Shown in pieces: positions 9,157-17,678 of a stretch of 64,000 nt of DNA. The notes below the pieces were generated by a model, which saw only the letters and a list, made by a program, of their open reading frames with translations, was not told the origin of the DNA and made no database searches. Position 1 is the stretch's first letter. Every line of letters begins with the position of its first letter. The stretch comes from Pedobacter westerhofensis (GTDB lineage: Bacteria; Bacteroidota; Bacteroidia; Sphingobacteriales; Sphingobacteriaceae): contig NZ_FXTN01000001.1 of assembly GCF_900182595.1 (NCBI RefSeq), positions 372,001 to 436,000 of the forward strand, given 5' to 3'. A program made the position numbers and the translations under genes.

Positions 9157-10290
9157 ATGATGCATACTGAGACAGAAGTTTTAATTATTGGGGGCGGACT
9201 GGCCGGGCTAACGGCTGCCCTGCATTTGCATCGCGCAGGAATCGGGGTGATGATTGTTGAAAAAGCCAGCTATCCGCATCATAAAGTATGTGGCGAATAT
9301 ATTTCAAATGAAGTGCTGCCCTACCTGCAATGGCTGGATGCCGATCCCCGTGTGCTGGGCGCAACAGAAATCACTACCCTTCAGTTTTCGGTTCTTTCCG
9401 GAAAAAGTATACATACCACATTACCAATGGGTGGATTTGGGATCAGCAGGTTTATCCTCGACAACTTCCTTTACGAGCAATTTAAAAGCAGAGGCGGAAC
9501 TGTTGCCCGGGATACAGTAAGCGAAGTACGCTTTGAAAACGATCAATTTAAGATCAGCACACTGTCCGGAAAAAATATTTCTGCCCGGCAGGTAATAGGG
9601 GCATATGGTAAACGTTCTGCAATGGACCTTAAATTAAAAAGAACTTTCATACAGGAAAAATCGCCGTATCTGGCAGTAAAAGCTCATTATTCCGGAACAT
9701 TCCCCAGCCATCTGGTAGGGCTGCACAATTTCCGCGGCGGCTATTGCGGGGTATCTAAGGTTGAAGAGCAAAAGATCAATATCTGCTACCTGGCCGATTA
9801 CCGTAGTTTTAAAGCATATAAAAACATCAACAGCTATCAGCAGCAGGTGCTTGGTGAAAATAAACACCTGAGAAATATCTTTGAGCAGGCCGAACCGTTA
9901 TTTGAACCATTAACGGTCAGTCAGCTCGCTTTCGGGGCAAAGGAAGCGGTTAACGATCATATCCTGATGATTGGAGACACCGCAGGATTGATTCATCCGC
10001 TTTGCGGGAATGGAATGGCTATGGCCATTAACAGTGCAAAGATCTGTGCCGAACTGCTGACTGCATTTTTAGGGAATAAGATTGCCGGCAGATCTGTGCT
10101 CGAGAAACTGTATATTTCTTCCTGGGATAAGCAATTCAGATCGAGATTACGGATGGGCAGTATCCTTTCTTATATATTGGGGAAAGAAAGCTTAGCGGAT
10201 ATGATACTGAAAGGGATGATCAGTATCCCGCCACTACTGCCGCTGATCATCAGAAAAACCCATGGCGAAATTTTAACCGTAGACCAATAG
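9157..10290 (+). CDS. FAD-dependent oxidoreductase of the polyketide operon
   Basis: 377 residues. The N-terminal dinucleotide fold is VLIIGGGLAGLTAALHLHRAG, followed by Glu (VEKASYP) that would bind the FAD ribose. KVCGEYIS near residue 45 and the C-terminal FAD loop MIGDTAGLIHPLCGNGMAMA (about 270-289) place it in the geranylgeranyl-reductase/aromatic hydroxylase group. In phenolic-lipid operons such as Streptomyces srsABC, a flavoprotein hydroxylates the resorcinol ring after the type III synthase and methyltransferase act. A similar ring oxidation is the best inference here; a reductase acting on a polyene or prenyl chain is the alternative. It is the first gene of a seven-gene operon; the next ATG follows its stop directly. 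Confidence 0.85.
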   Translation: MMHTETEVLIIGGGLAGLTAALHLHRAGIGVMIVEKASYPHHKVCGEYISNEVLPYLQWLDADPRVLGATEITTLQFSVLSGKSIHTTLPMGGFGISRFILDNFLYEQFKSRGGTVARDTVSEVRFENDQFKISTLSGKNISARQVIGAYGKRSAMDLKLKRTFIQEKSPYLAVKAHYSGTFPSHLVGLHNFRGGYCGVSKVEEQKINICYLADYRSFKAYKNINSYQQQVLGENKHLRNIFEQAEPLFEPLTVSQLAFGAKEAVNDHILMIGDTAGLIHPLCGNGMAMAINSAKICAELLTAFLGNKIAGRSVLEKLYISSWDKQFRSRLRMGSILSYILGKESLADMILKGMISIPPLLPLIIRKTHGEILTVDQ

Positions 10291-11001
10291 ATGTTTGTAG
10301 ATACAACGCAAAGAAGTACCGCTCCGGAGATCATGGACGATTTTCAGATGGAAGGAGAAATATTAAGAGATGCACTGGATAAAATAGCCAGTATTAACCA
10401 GCTGCTGGGAGGCAATAAGGTTACTCTGGAAGGAATTACCGCACTGATCAGGGAGCAACCAAAACAGAAGGTTATCCGTATTGTTGATATTGGATGTGGA
10501 AATGGAGATATGCTGAGGGCCCTCGCTGATTATGCGCTTAAGAATGATTTAAACTTTATACTGAAGGGCATTGATGCCAATGCGTTTACAGTAAATCATG
10601 CAGGCAGATTATCATCGTCTTATTCAAATATCAGTTATAAATGTACGGATATTTTTGACACGCAGAAGGAAATCGAAAACTGCGACATCATCCTCTGCAC
10701 GCTTACCCTGCATCATTTTACCGACGGTCAGATTATGGCCTTGCTGCAAAGGTTTGGGAAATCTGCCACACTGGGCTATGTCATCAATGATTTGCAGCGC
10801 AGTGCCATCGCCTATCATCTTTTTGAGGCCCTGTGTTTTGTATTCCGTTTAAATTATATGTCGCGCCAGGACGGCCTGGTATCTATCCTCAGGGGTTTTA
10901 AGAAAGCAGACCTGCTCTCCTACGCACAAAAACTAAATCTAAAAAATTCTCTTATCCGGTGGAAATGGGCATTCCGCTATCAATGGATCGTAAAATTATG
11001 A
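10291..11001 (+). CDS. Class I SAM-dependent methyltransferase
   Basis: 236 residues. SAM motif I is IVDIGCGNGDML (about residues 66-77), with an acidic residue in GIDANAFT (motif II) and CDIILCTLTLHHFTD as motif IV. The C-terminal LVSILRGFKKADL resembles small-molecule O- or C-methyltransferases rather than RNA or protein ones. Its ATG lies directly after the flavoprotein stop, and its TGA overlaps the ATG of the type III polyketide synthase (ATGA), so the three genes are tightly coupled. It probably methylates the polyketide product; the acceptor position cannot be read from the sequence. Confidence 0.85.
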   Translation: MFVDTTQRSTAPEIMDDFQMEGEILRDALDKIASINQLLGGNKVTLEGITALIREQPKQKVIRIVDIGCGNGDMLRALADYALKNDLNFILKGIDANAFTVNHAGRLSSSYSNISYKCTDIFDTQKEIENCDIILCTLTLHHFTDGQIMALLQRFGKSATLGYVINDLQRSAIAYHLFEALCFVFRLNYMSRQDGLVSILRGFKKADLLSYAQKLNLKNSLIRWKWAFRYQWIVKL

Positions 11002-12050
11002 GTGTAAAAATAAAGGCCGTGAACAAAACCCTGCCCAATTATTCAAGGAATACAAGTGAAATTATGCCCTTTCTTGACATGTGGCTGCATGGACAGGAAG
11101 ACCGTTTCATCAGAAAAGTGAAAAAGATTTTTGAAAATGCCATGGTAGACCGCAGATACTCTATTATGTCGCCTGAGGAAGTTTTCAGTGATCTCAGCTT
11201 TGAGGAAAGAAACGAAATTTATATCAGGGAAGGAATTAAACTGGGTGCTAAATGCCTACAAGGCGCGATTGATAAAGCAGGATGGCGGAGCAAGGATATT
11301 GATTTTTTAATTACAGTGAGCTGTACCGGAATTATGATCCCTTCACTGGATGCCTACCTGATCAACATGCTGGGACTGCGCCAGGATATTGTAAGGCTGC
11401 CGGTAACTGAAATGGGCTGTGTTGCAGGGGTGTCAGGAATGATTTACGCGAAGAATTTCCTGAAAGCCAATCCCGGAAAACGCGCGGCGGTTGTTTCCGT
11501 GGAATCGCCGACGGCCACCTTCCAGCTCAATGACTATTCAATGGCCAACATTGTGAGTGCTGCCATTTTTGGTGACGGGGCAGCCTGTGCGCTGCTTTCT
11601 TCCCATCCGGAGGACGAGGGTCCCGAGGTGCTGAATGAACAAATGTACCACTTCTATGATGCGGAAGGCCTGATGGGCTTTAAACCCACCAATACGGGCC
11701 TGCAAATGGTGCTGGATATAGGTGTGCCGGATGCCATTGAAAAACATTTTCCGGACATACTCCACCCCTTTCTTGCGCAGAGTGGCCTGGAAATCGGGGA
11801 TATGGATTACCTGATCTTTCATCCCGGCGGAAAAAAGATCATCATGCTGGTAGAAGCTCTGTTTAGTGATCTGGGCAAAAACATTGATGAGACCAAAGAG
11901 GTTTTAAGATTGTATGGCAACATGTCAAGCGCCACAGTATTGTATGTACTGGAACGCATCATGGACAGCAAACCGGAAAGCGGCAGCTACGGACTGATGC
12001 TTAGCTTTGGCCCCGGTTTTACAGCACAGCGACTTTTATTGCGCTGGTAA
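10998..12050 (+). CDS. Type III polyketide synthase (chalcone/stilbene synthase fold)
   Basis: 350 residues from the ATG that overlaps the methyltransferase stop. Type III synthases extend a starter acyl-CoA or acyl-ACP with malonyl-CoA and cyclise the chain to pyrones, resorcinols or phloroglucinols. The catalytic triad is complete: Cys141 in EMGCVAGVSG, His275 in FHPGGKK and Asn308 in YGNMSSATVLYVL, the last nearly identical to plant chalcone synthase. The C-terminal SFGPGFTAQRLLLRW matches the GFGPG loop. An upstream in-frame ATG at 10959 would add 13 residues from within the methyltransferase gene and is less likely. The flanking carrier-protein genes suggest a fatty-acid-like starter made on a dedicated ACP. 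Alkylresorcinol or alkylpyrone synthase is the most probable activity. Confidence 0.92.
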   Translation: MSVKIKAVNKTLPNYSRNTSEIMPFLDMWLHGQEDRFIRKVKKIFENAMVDRRYSIMSPEEVFSDLSFEERNEIYIREGIKLGAKCLQGAIDKAGWRSKDIDFLITVSCTGIMIPSLDAYLINMLGLRQDIVRLPVTEMGCVAGVSGMIYAKNFLKANPGKRAAVVSVESPTATFQLNDYSMANIVSAAIFGDGAACALLSSHPEDEGPEVLNEQMYHFYDAEGLMGFKPTNTGLQMVLDIGVPDAIEKHFPDILHPFLAQSGLEIGDMDYLIFHPGGKKIIMLVEALFSDLGKNIDETKEVLRLYGNMSSATVLYVLERIMDSKPESGSYGLMLSFGPGFTAQRLLLRW

Positions 12051-12102
12051 AAGATTTTTGTGTTTACTTTACAAAAAATGATTTTTTAATTTAATAATAC
12101 AA

Positions 12103-12549
12103 ATGACAGCACAGGAGATAGTAGCAAAATTACCTTACAGCAAGCCCTTTCTTTTTGTAGATGAGCTTTTACAAATCGATGAAAACGGAGCAGTTGGAAC
12201 ATTCACCTACGATAAAGACCTTGATTTTTACAAAGGCCACTTTAAAGACTCACCGGTTACTCCGGGGGTAATCATGACAGAAACGATGGCTCAGATCGGC
12301 CTGGTTTGTTTGGGCATCTACCTTTATGGCGACAGCAATGCAGATATGAAAGCACATGTGATGCTGACTTCAGTTGCAGTAGATTTTATGAAGCCCGTAT
12401 TCCCGGGAGAGAAAGTTACCGTAAAGGCAGAAAAAGTTTATTTCCGCTTTAAGAAACTGAACTGCAATGTGGTAATGACCAACGAAGCCGGAGAAACCGT
12501 GTGCAAAGGAAACATTTCGGGTATGGTAACTGCCAAACTGCAATCCTAA
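12103..12549 (+). CDS. FabZ-like 3-hydroxyacyl-ACP dehydratase (hotdog fold)
   Basis: 148 residues, typical for FabZ. It dehydrates beta-hydroxyacyl-ACP. The catalytic His46 lies in KGHFKDSPVTPGVI and Glu60 in MTETMAQIG, the standard FabZ pair. It is separated from the polyketide synthase by 53 bp, the largest gap in the operon, and is 6 bp before the ketosynthase. Because it sits with its own ketosynthase and ACP, I infer a specialised role in making a starter or side chain rather than bulk fatty acid synthesis. Confidence 0.87.
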   Translation: MTAQEIVAKLPYSKPFLFVDELLQIDENGAVGTFTYDKDLDFYKGHFKDSPVTPGVIMTETMAQIGLVCLGIYLYGDSNADMKAHVMLTSVAVDFMKPVFPGEKVTVKAEKVYFRFKKLNCNVVMTNEAGETVCKGNISGMVTAKLQS

Positions 12550-12555
12550 CACTGC

Positions 12556-13836
12556 ATGGATAAGCGCGTTGTGATCACCGGATTAGGAGTTGTTTCACCC
12601 AACGGGACAGATCTTGCACAGTTCAGGCATGCCATCAGAAATGGTATCTCCGGGATCAGACATGATCCCCAGCTGGAGAAACTGCTCTTTTCCTGCCAGA
12701 TTGCAGGAAAACCTGTGATTGACGATGAGCGTTTACAGCAATACTTTAGCCCGCTGGAACTGCGGGGCCTGCAGAGTACAGGCATTGTTTATGGCGTGAT
12801 CGCTGGCATGGATGCCTGGAAGAATGCAGGATTGGAACCGGCAGCGCCGGATGGTACGCCCTACTGGGAATGTGGTTCTGTATTTGGCACCGGCACATCG
12901 GGGATAGATAAATTCCGGGAAGCTATCTATAAGGTGGATGATTTACAGATCCGTAAACTGGGCAGTACCGTAGTAGCACAAACCATGAACAGTGGCGTGA
13001 GCGCTTATCTTTCCGGAAAACTGGGACTGGGCAACCAGATATCTACCAATTCATCCGCCTGTGCTACTGGCGTGGAAAGCATTTTAATGGCATATGAGCG
13101 TATAAAGAGCGGCAAGGCTACCCTAATGCTGGCCGGCAGTACAAGTGACAGCGGGGCTTATATCTGGGGCGGATTTGATGCTATGAAGATATGCCCGTAC
13201 CAGTACAATGACCAGCCTGAAAAAGGCTGCAGGCCAATGAGTGCTTCGGCCAGGGGATTTGTGCCCGGAAGTGGTGCCGGCGCAGTGGTCCTGGAAACAT
13301 TGGAAAGCGCCCTGGGCAGAGGGGCCCGCATTTATGCAGAAGTGCTCGGCGGGCATGTAAACTCTGGCGGACAGCGCGGTTCCGGAACAATGACTGCCCC
13401 GAATAATGAGGGCGTACAGCGCTGCATCACCATGGCAATTAAGGAAGCGGGCATCGGCAGTGGGGATATTGATGTGATCAACGGACATCTTACCGCTACC
13501 TCAAAAGACGTTACAGAGATCAGGAACTGGGCCGCTGCCATGGCCCGCCAGGGAGGCGCATTCCCGTATATCAATTCGCTCAAGGGAATGATTGGTCACT
13601 GTATCAGCGCCGCGGGAAGTATAGAAAGCGTAGCTTCAGTATTACAGCTTTCGGAGGGCTTTATCTCTCCCAATATCAATTGTGAAGACCTGCATCCCGC
13701 CATTGCACAGCTGGTTGATCCCAAACGCATTCCAACAGCATGCATGGAACATGATTTTAACATTCTTGCCAAGGCCAGTTTTGGCTTTGGAGATATAAAT
13801 GCCTGTATCATTTTTAAAAAATATCAACATGGATAA
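12556..13836 (+). CDS. Beta-ketoacyl-ACP synthase, FabF-like
   Basis: 426 residues, thiolase fold. It condenses malonyl-ACP with an acyl chain. The catalytic Cys169 (SSACATGVES), His311 (INGHLTATSKD) and His348 (KGMIGHCISAAGS), plus Lys343, are all present, so the enzyme should be active. The loop after the first His reads HLT where FabF has HGT, a deviation seen in specialised Bacteroidota synthases as far as I recall. SARGFVPGSGAGAVVLE is the usual family signature. Its end overlaps the ACP gene by 8 bp. It is a single ketosynthase without a chain-length-factor partner, unlike aryl polyene or flexirubin clusters. Confidence 0.9.
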   Translation: MDKRVVITGLGVVSPNGTDLAQFRHAIRNGISGIRHDPQLEKLLFSCQIAGKPVIDDERLQQYFSPLELRGLQSTGIVYGVIAGMDAWKNAGLEPAAPDGTPYWECGSVFGTGTSGIDKFREAIYKVDDLQIRKLGSTVVAQTMNSGVSAYLSGKLGLGNQISTNSSACATGVESILMAYERIKSGKATLMLAGSTSDSGAYIWGGFDAMKICPYQYNDQPEKGCRPMSASARGFVPGSGAGAVVLETLESALGRGARIYAEVLGGHVNSGGQRGSGTMTAPNNEGVQRCITMAIKEAGIGSGDIDVINGHLTATSKDVTEIRNWAAAMARQGGAFPYINSLKGMIGHCISAAGSIESVASVLQLSEGFISPNINCEDLHPAIAQLVDPKRIPTACMEHDFNILAKASFGFGDINACIIFKKYQHG

Positions 13837-14092
13837 AGAAGAATTCATTTCAGAACTGAAAACCATTGTCACACCCTACACTCAGGAGCCGGAAGCGCTT
13901 GATCACATCAGTGAGGATACAGATTTTATTAAAGATCTGAAAATCAATTCGGCCAATCTGGTAGATGTAGTACTGGATGTTGAAGAAAAGTTTGGGATAG
14001 AAATTGATAATGATGCTATGGCACGCATGCTCACTGTAAGGGCAGCAATAGAAATCATTGAAGATAAACTTGCCGCAAGTGGCAGGGAATGA
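13829..14092 (+). CDS. Acyl carrier protein of the polyketide operon
   Basis: 87 residues. The phosphopantetheine attachment site is Ser41 in LKINSANLVDVV, followed by LDVEEKFGIEIDND, which matches helix II and loop of ACPs. The site reads NSA instead of the common DSL, so it is recognisably different from the housekeeping AcpP. The ATG at 13829 overlaps the ketosynthase stop (8 bp); an upstream ATG at 13799 is in frame but buried in the ketosynthase gene. It is likely charged by the phosphopantetheinyl transferase encoded directly downstream. Confidence 0.88.
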   Translation: MDKEEFISELKTIVTPYTQEPEALDHISEDTDFIKDLKINSANLVDVVLDVEEKFGIEIDNDAMARMLTVRAAIEIIEDKLAASGRE

Positions 14093-14651
14093 CCTGGTAG
14101 ACCTGAAACAGGCTGCCAGGGACAGCAACTGGCAGAGAAAAGGATATCTGCAAAAGATTTGCACCGCTGAGGAAGAGCAGCTGATTTTATCGGCAGCTGA
14201 TCCGCATACCATGCTATGGCTGATCTGGACAATGAAGGAAGCGAGCTACAAGGTGGTCAACAGATTATCCGGTATGCGCAGCTATGCTCCGCGATCTTTC
14301 GTATGCAGCGGCCTGCATATGCAGGGAAGCAGCGTAAGGGCATCTGTCGCTTTTTATGAGTTCAGCTTATTCATCAACGCTGAAGTGAGTACGGAGATGG
14401 TCCACACTGTGGCGGTCCTCCGCGAAGAAGAACTGGGACAACTGCAAACTCATTACCTGAATTATACTCCCGGATATGTGTCTGATTTTAATCAGTCACA
14501 CCCGGGATATATTCTTTCAAAAAACGGAGCAGGTTTGCCCCAGGTAAGGCAGCTCCCAGGCCCGCAGATACTGGAGGCTTCAGTGAGCCATCACGGCAGG
14601 TATGCTGCTATTGTGTTTTCTGCTCCTCTTTATGCAGGTTCTCCTCAATGA
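14079..14651 (+). CDS. 4'-phosphopantetheinyl transferase superfamily protein
   Basis: 190 residues from a GTG start. It would move phosphopantetheine from CoA to the ACP encoded just upstream. AGNDLVDL at the N-terminus and WTMKEASYK (about residues 49-57) supply the Mg-binding Asp and Glu and the Lys of the superfamily. The start is uncertain: no ATG is available, GTG 14079 gives the family-like MAGNDLVDL, while TTG 14070 and 14058 lie further inside the ACP gene. All overlap the ACP stop, so the gene is translationally coupled. It is the last gene of the operon, and its 3' end overlaps the convergent ppx gene by 44 bp. The C-terminal third is poorly conserved. Confidence 0.83.
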   Translation: MAGNDLVDLKQAARDSNWQRKGYLQKICTAEEEQLILSAADPHTMLWLIWTMKEASYKVVNRLSGMRSYAPRSFVCSGLHMQGSSVRASVAFYEFSLFINAEVSTEMVHTVAVLREEELGQLQTHYLNYTPGYVSDFNQSHPGYILSKNGAGLPQVRQLPGPQILEASVSHHGRYAAIVFSAPLYAGSPQ

Positions 14652-15510
14652 GCAGATTGATGATCCCGTCGGCCATACCCACTCTTGGCACATAAACCTG
14701 TTTGATTCCTGTCCATTTCATCAGGGTAATAAATATCTCCGCAGCCGGGATAATCACATCTGCGCGGTCTGGATTTAAGCCAAAAACCTGGATCCTTTCC
14801 TTTAAAGAATGACTGTTAAGCTGGTTAAATAACGATTTAAGCTTTAAAAAGGTGAGCGGCATCCCTTCTTTCTCATTCGCCATGCGATAAAGCTTATTGA
14901 TATTTCCGCCTGTACCGATTCCGGCGAGGTTCTTATGATATTTGGTTTGTTCTTTTACCCAGAGTTTCATTTCTTCCCATGTCTCCTCTTTATCCTGGTT
15001 ATCCAGAATACGGATGGTCCCGATATCGAACGACTTTGAAGCAACAGGCACTTTATTTACAAAAACTGACAGCTCGGTACTACCCCCGCCCACATCTATG
15101 TACAGATAATTTTTCCTGATGTCCAGGCTGTCTTCAATATGATTAGCATAAATAATGTTTGCTTCCCTCTGGCCTTCAATAATTTCCAGATCGACCCCTG
15201 CACGCTCGCTGATCAGTTTAATAATTTCCTGCCCGTTACCTGCCTCACGCATAGACGAGGTGGCACAGGCGAGATATTTTGATACCTGGTAAACGTCCAT
15301 CAGGTTTTTAAAAGCCGACATGGTTTTCAGCAGGTCTTCAATCTTGCGCTCAGAAATTTTATGATCTAAAAAGGCATCATCTCCCAACCGTAGCGGAACC
15401 CTTACCAATGTGTTTTTTTTAAAACTAAAACCATTGTCACTTTGGGTGATATCTGCAATAAGCAGTCTAACAGCATTGGAGCCAACGTCAATTGCAGCGT
15501 ATCTGAGCAT
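14608..15510 (-). CDS. ppx: Ppx/GppA-family exopolyphosphatase
   Basis: 300 residues. It releases phosphate from polyphosphate, or hydrolyses pppGpp. The ASKHA-fold motifs are AAIDVGSNAVRLLIADI at the N-terminus and LYIDVGGGSTELSVF (about 136-150). It is the short, two-domain form lacking the extra C-terminal HD-like domain of E. coli Ppx/GppA. It follows ppk1 by 5 bp on the same strand, which supports polyphosphate as substrate over pppGpp. Confidence 0.9.
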   Translation of the reverse strand: MLRYAAIDVGSNAVRLLIADITQSDNGFSFKKNTLVRVPLRLGDDAFLDHKISERKIEDLLKTMSAFKNLMDVYQVSKYLACATSSMREAGNGQEIIKLISERAGVDLEIIEGQREANIIYANHIEDSLDIRKNYLYIDVGGGSTELSVFVNKVPVASKSFDIGTIRILDNQDKEETWEEMKLWVKEQTKYHKNLAGIGTGGNINKLYRMANEKEGMPLTFLKLKSLFNQLNSHSLKERIQVFGLNPDRADVIIPAAEIFITLMKWTGIKQVYVPRVGMADGIINLLIEENLHKEEQKTQ

Positions 15511-15515
15511 AATTG

Positions 15516-17573
15516 TTATTGATGTTTATTTTTTAAGTAATTATAAGTCTGAACTTGTGCCCTCACTTTCGTGCTGATACGGTTTTTATGGTATTTGTTA
15601 TTGTTCATCCGGGTGATGTCCCTGGCTTTCACATTATCCTGCAACTGGAAATCGATGATGTCCCTGATCTCCTGTTTTACCTCGGGATCAAGCACCGGAA
15701 AGCCCACCTCAACGCGGTGTTCAAAGTTCCTGCTCATCAGATCGGCAGAAGAAAGGTAGATCTCTTCCTTACCGTTATTTCCAAAAACAAATACACGGGC
15801 ATGTTCCAGGAATTTGTCAATGATGCTGATCACGGTAATATTTTCACTAAAACCTTTCACACCGGGTATTAAACAGCAAATCCCCCGTACGATCAGTTTC
15901 ACCCGCACGCCTGCATTACTGGCATCATATAATTTCTCTACAATACCTTCGTCGGCAAGACTGTTTACCTTGAAAATCAGGTAAGCTGGTTTTCCTGATT
16001 TGGCGATTTTGATTTCACGGTCTATCAGTTGATAGAACCTGTTCCTGGTATCCAGCGGCGACACAATCAGGTGTTTGAATCCTGTAGCTACGGTTTTTTT
16101 GTTCAACGCAGCAAAAAGTTTGATCAGATCGTGTGTAATCTCTTTCTTCGCCGTAAAAATACTATGGTCGCAATAAAGCCTCGCGGTTTTCTCATTGAAG
16201 TTGCCTGTGGCAAGATTCGCATAATACACTGGCCTGCCTTTTTCTATACGTGTAACCAGGCAGATCTTGGAGTGAACTTTATAATCTGTCAGTCCGTAAT
16301 TTACCTGAACACCTTCTTCCTCCAGCCTGTTTGTCCAGAAGATATTGGCCTGCTCATCAAAGCGGGCCTTGAGCTCAACCAGGCAGTTTACCTTTTTACC
16401 GTTCTTGGCGGCATTGATTAAAGCATTAATTACCCTTGAATCTTCTGCAAGCCTGTACAGCGTAATATTGATCGCCGTCACTTTGGGATCAATTGCAGCC
16501 TCACGCAGAAACAGGATGATATAATCGTACGACTGATAAGGCAGGTTGATCAGGTAATCCCTTTCTGCAATCTTATCAAAAATACTTTGGGTACGGTGCA
16601 GCCCATGAACTTTTAATGGAACCGTAGGTGCATATTCAAGGCTTTTGTCGCCCACATTAGGGAAGCGGATAAAATCTCCAAAGCGGTGGTACCTGTTTCC
16701 GGGGATCAGGCTTTCTGCTTCGATCTTCATTTTGGCCACCAGCACGCCCAGCATATCAAAGGGCATTGCCGTATCATACAACAAACGCATGGGCTTGCCC
16801 TTTTTGCGCTTATCCAGACTGGTTTTGAGCTCATCAATAAACTTTTCGCTCACGTTTTTATCGATGTCGAGCTCCGCATCCCGTGTAAGCTGAATGGAAA
16901 AAGCATCCATCTCATCATACTTAAACACATAAAAGATATCATCAAGGCAATATTTGATGATGTCTTCTGCAAGGATGATAAACTTCAGACCATTGGTTTC
17001 TGGCAGTACCAAAAACCTGGGAAGGTTGGGTGGCAATTCGATCAGTGCATATTTCTCATCCTTTTTGCCGGTTTTCTTTTTGAGCCGCACAAAAAAGTAG
17101 AGATAGCGGTCTTTGAGCTCCGGAAATGGTTTCTCAAGGTCAACCATAATCGGTACCAGGTTGGACAGGATTTTGTCCCGGAAATGCTCTCTTACAAATT
17201 CTCCCCGGGCAACGTTGAGCTGTGTATCATTGAGAATAAATATGCGGTTCTGAGCCAGTTCATTGATCAGCGTTGCCTGGAAAAGCTGCTCAAATTTACG
17301 TTCCTGCCGAACAACAATATTTTTTATCTCATTGAGGATCTTTTTTGGATTGAACCCTAAAAGCTCCTTTGTTTTGTCGTTTAAATTGGACAGGCGCATC
17401 ATTGTTGCTACCCTCACCCGGTAAAACTCTTCGAGGTTGGATGAAAATATCGAGAGGAATTTTATTCTTTCAATAAGGGGTACAGTTTCATCCGCCGCTT
17501 CCTGCAAAACCCGTTCATTAAAATATAACCAGCTAATCTCTCTATTTAAAAATGGTACCTTCTTTTTAGTCAT
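15516..17573 (-). CDS. ppk1: Polyphosphate kinase 1
   Basis: 685 residues, the normal PPK1 length. It makes inorganic polyphosphate from ATP. The N-terminal segment PFLNREISWLYFNERVLQEA is the PPK1 signature. The autophosphorylated histidine is His434 in DYKVHSKICLV (His435 in E. coli numbering), followed by ATGNFNEKTARLYCDH; the second PLD-like motif contains SRNFEHRVEVGFPV. It heads the ppk1-ppx operon. Together with the polyphosphate-type glucokinase at 4018, this window can both make and spend polyphosphate. Confidence 0.96.
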   Translation of the reverse strand: MTKKKVPFLNREISWLYFNERVLQEAADETVPLIERIKFLSIFSSNLEEFYRVRVATMMRLSNLNDKTKELLGFNPKKILNEIKNIVVRQERKFEQLFQATLINELAQNRIFILNDTQLNVARGEFVREHFRDKILSNLVPIMVDLEKPFPELKDRYLYFFVRLKKKTGKKDEKYALIELPPNLPRFLVLPETNGLKFIILAEDIIKYCLDDIFYVFKYDEMDAFSIQLTRDAELDIDKNVSEKFIDELKTSLDKRKKGKPMRLLYDTAMPFDMLGVLVAKMKIEAESLIPGNRYHRFGDFIRFPNVGDKSLEYAPTVPLKVHGLHRTQSIFDKIAERDYLINLPYQSYDYIILFLREAAIDPKVTAINITLYRLAEDSRVINALINAAKNGKKVNCLVELKARFDEQANIFWTNRLEEEGVQVNYGLTDYKVHSKICLVTRIEKGRPVYYANLATGNFNEKTARLYCDHSIFTAKKEITHDLIKLFAALNKKTVATGFKHLIVSPLDTRNRFYQLIDREIKIAKSGKPAYLIFKVNSLADEGIVEKLYDASNAGVRVKLIVRGICCLIPGVKGFSENITVISIIDKFLEHARVFVFGNNGKEEIYLSSADLMSRNFEHRVEVGFPVLDPEVKQEIRDIIDFQLQDNVKARDITRMNNNKYHKNRISTKVRAQVQTYNYLKNKHQ

Positions 17574-17678
17574 GGATCAGAATCAAAATTCCCTGCGGGG
17601 AGCGGATGTTCAAAACTGCATATTCTATTGTTAAATCCATGTTAATTATTCAGGGCTTAACCATAGGAAAACCGCATT

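Noticed and set aside
16686..17360. 224-residue open frame on the plus strand inside ppk1
   Set aside because: It lies antisense to a fully conserved ppk1 gene and shows no recognisable motif; it is a codon-bias shadow.
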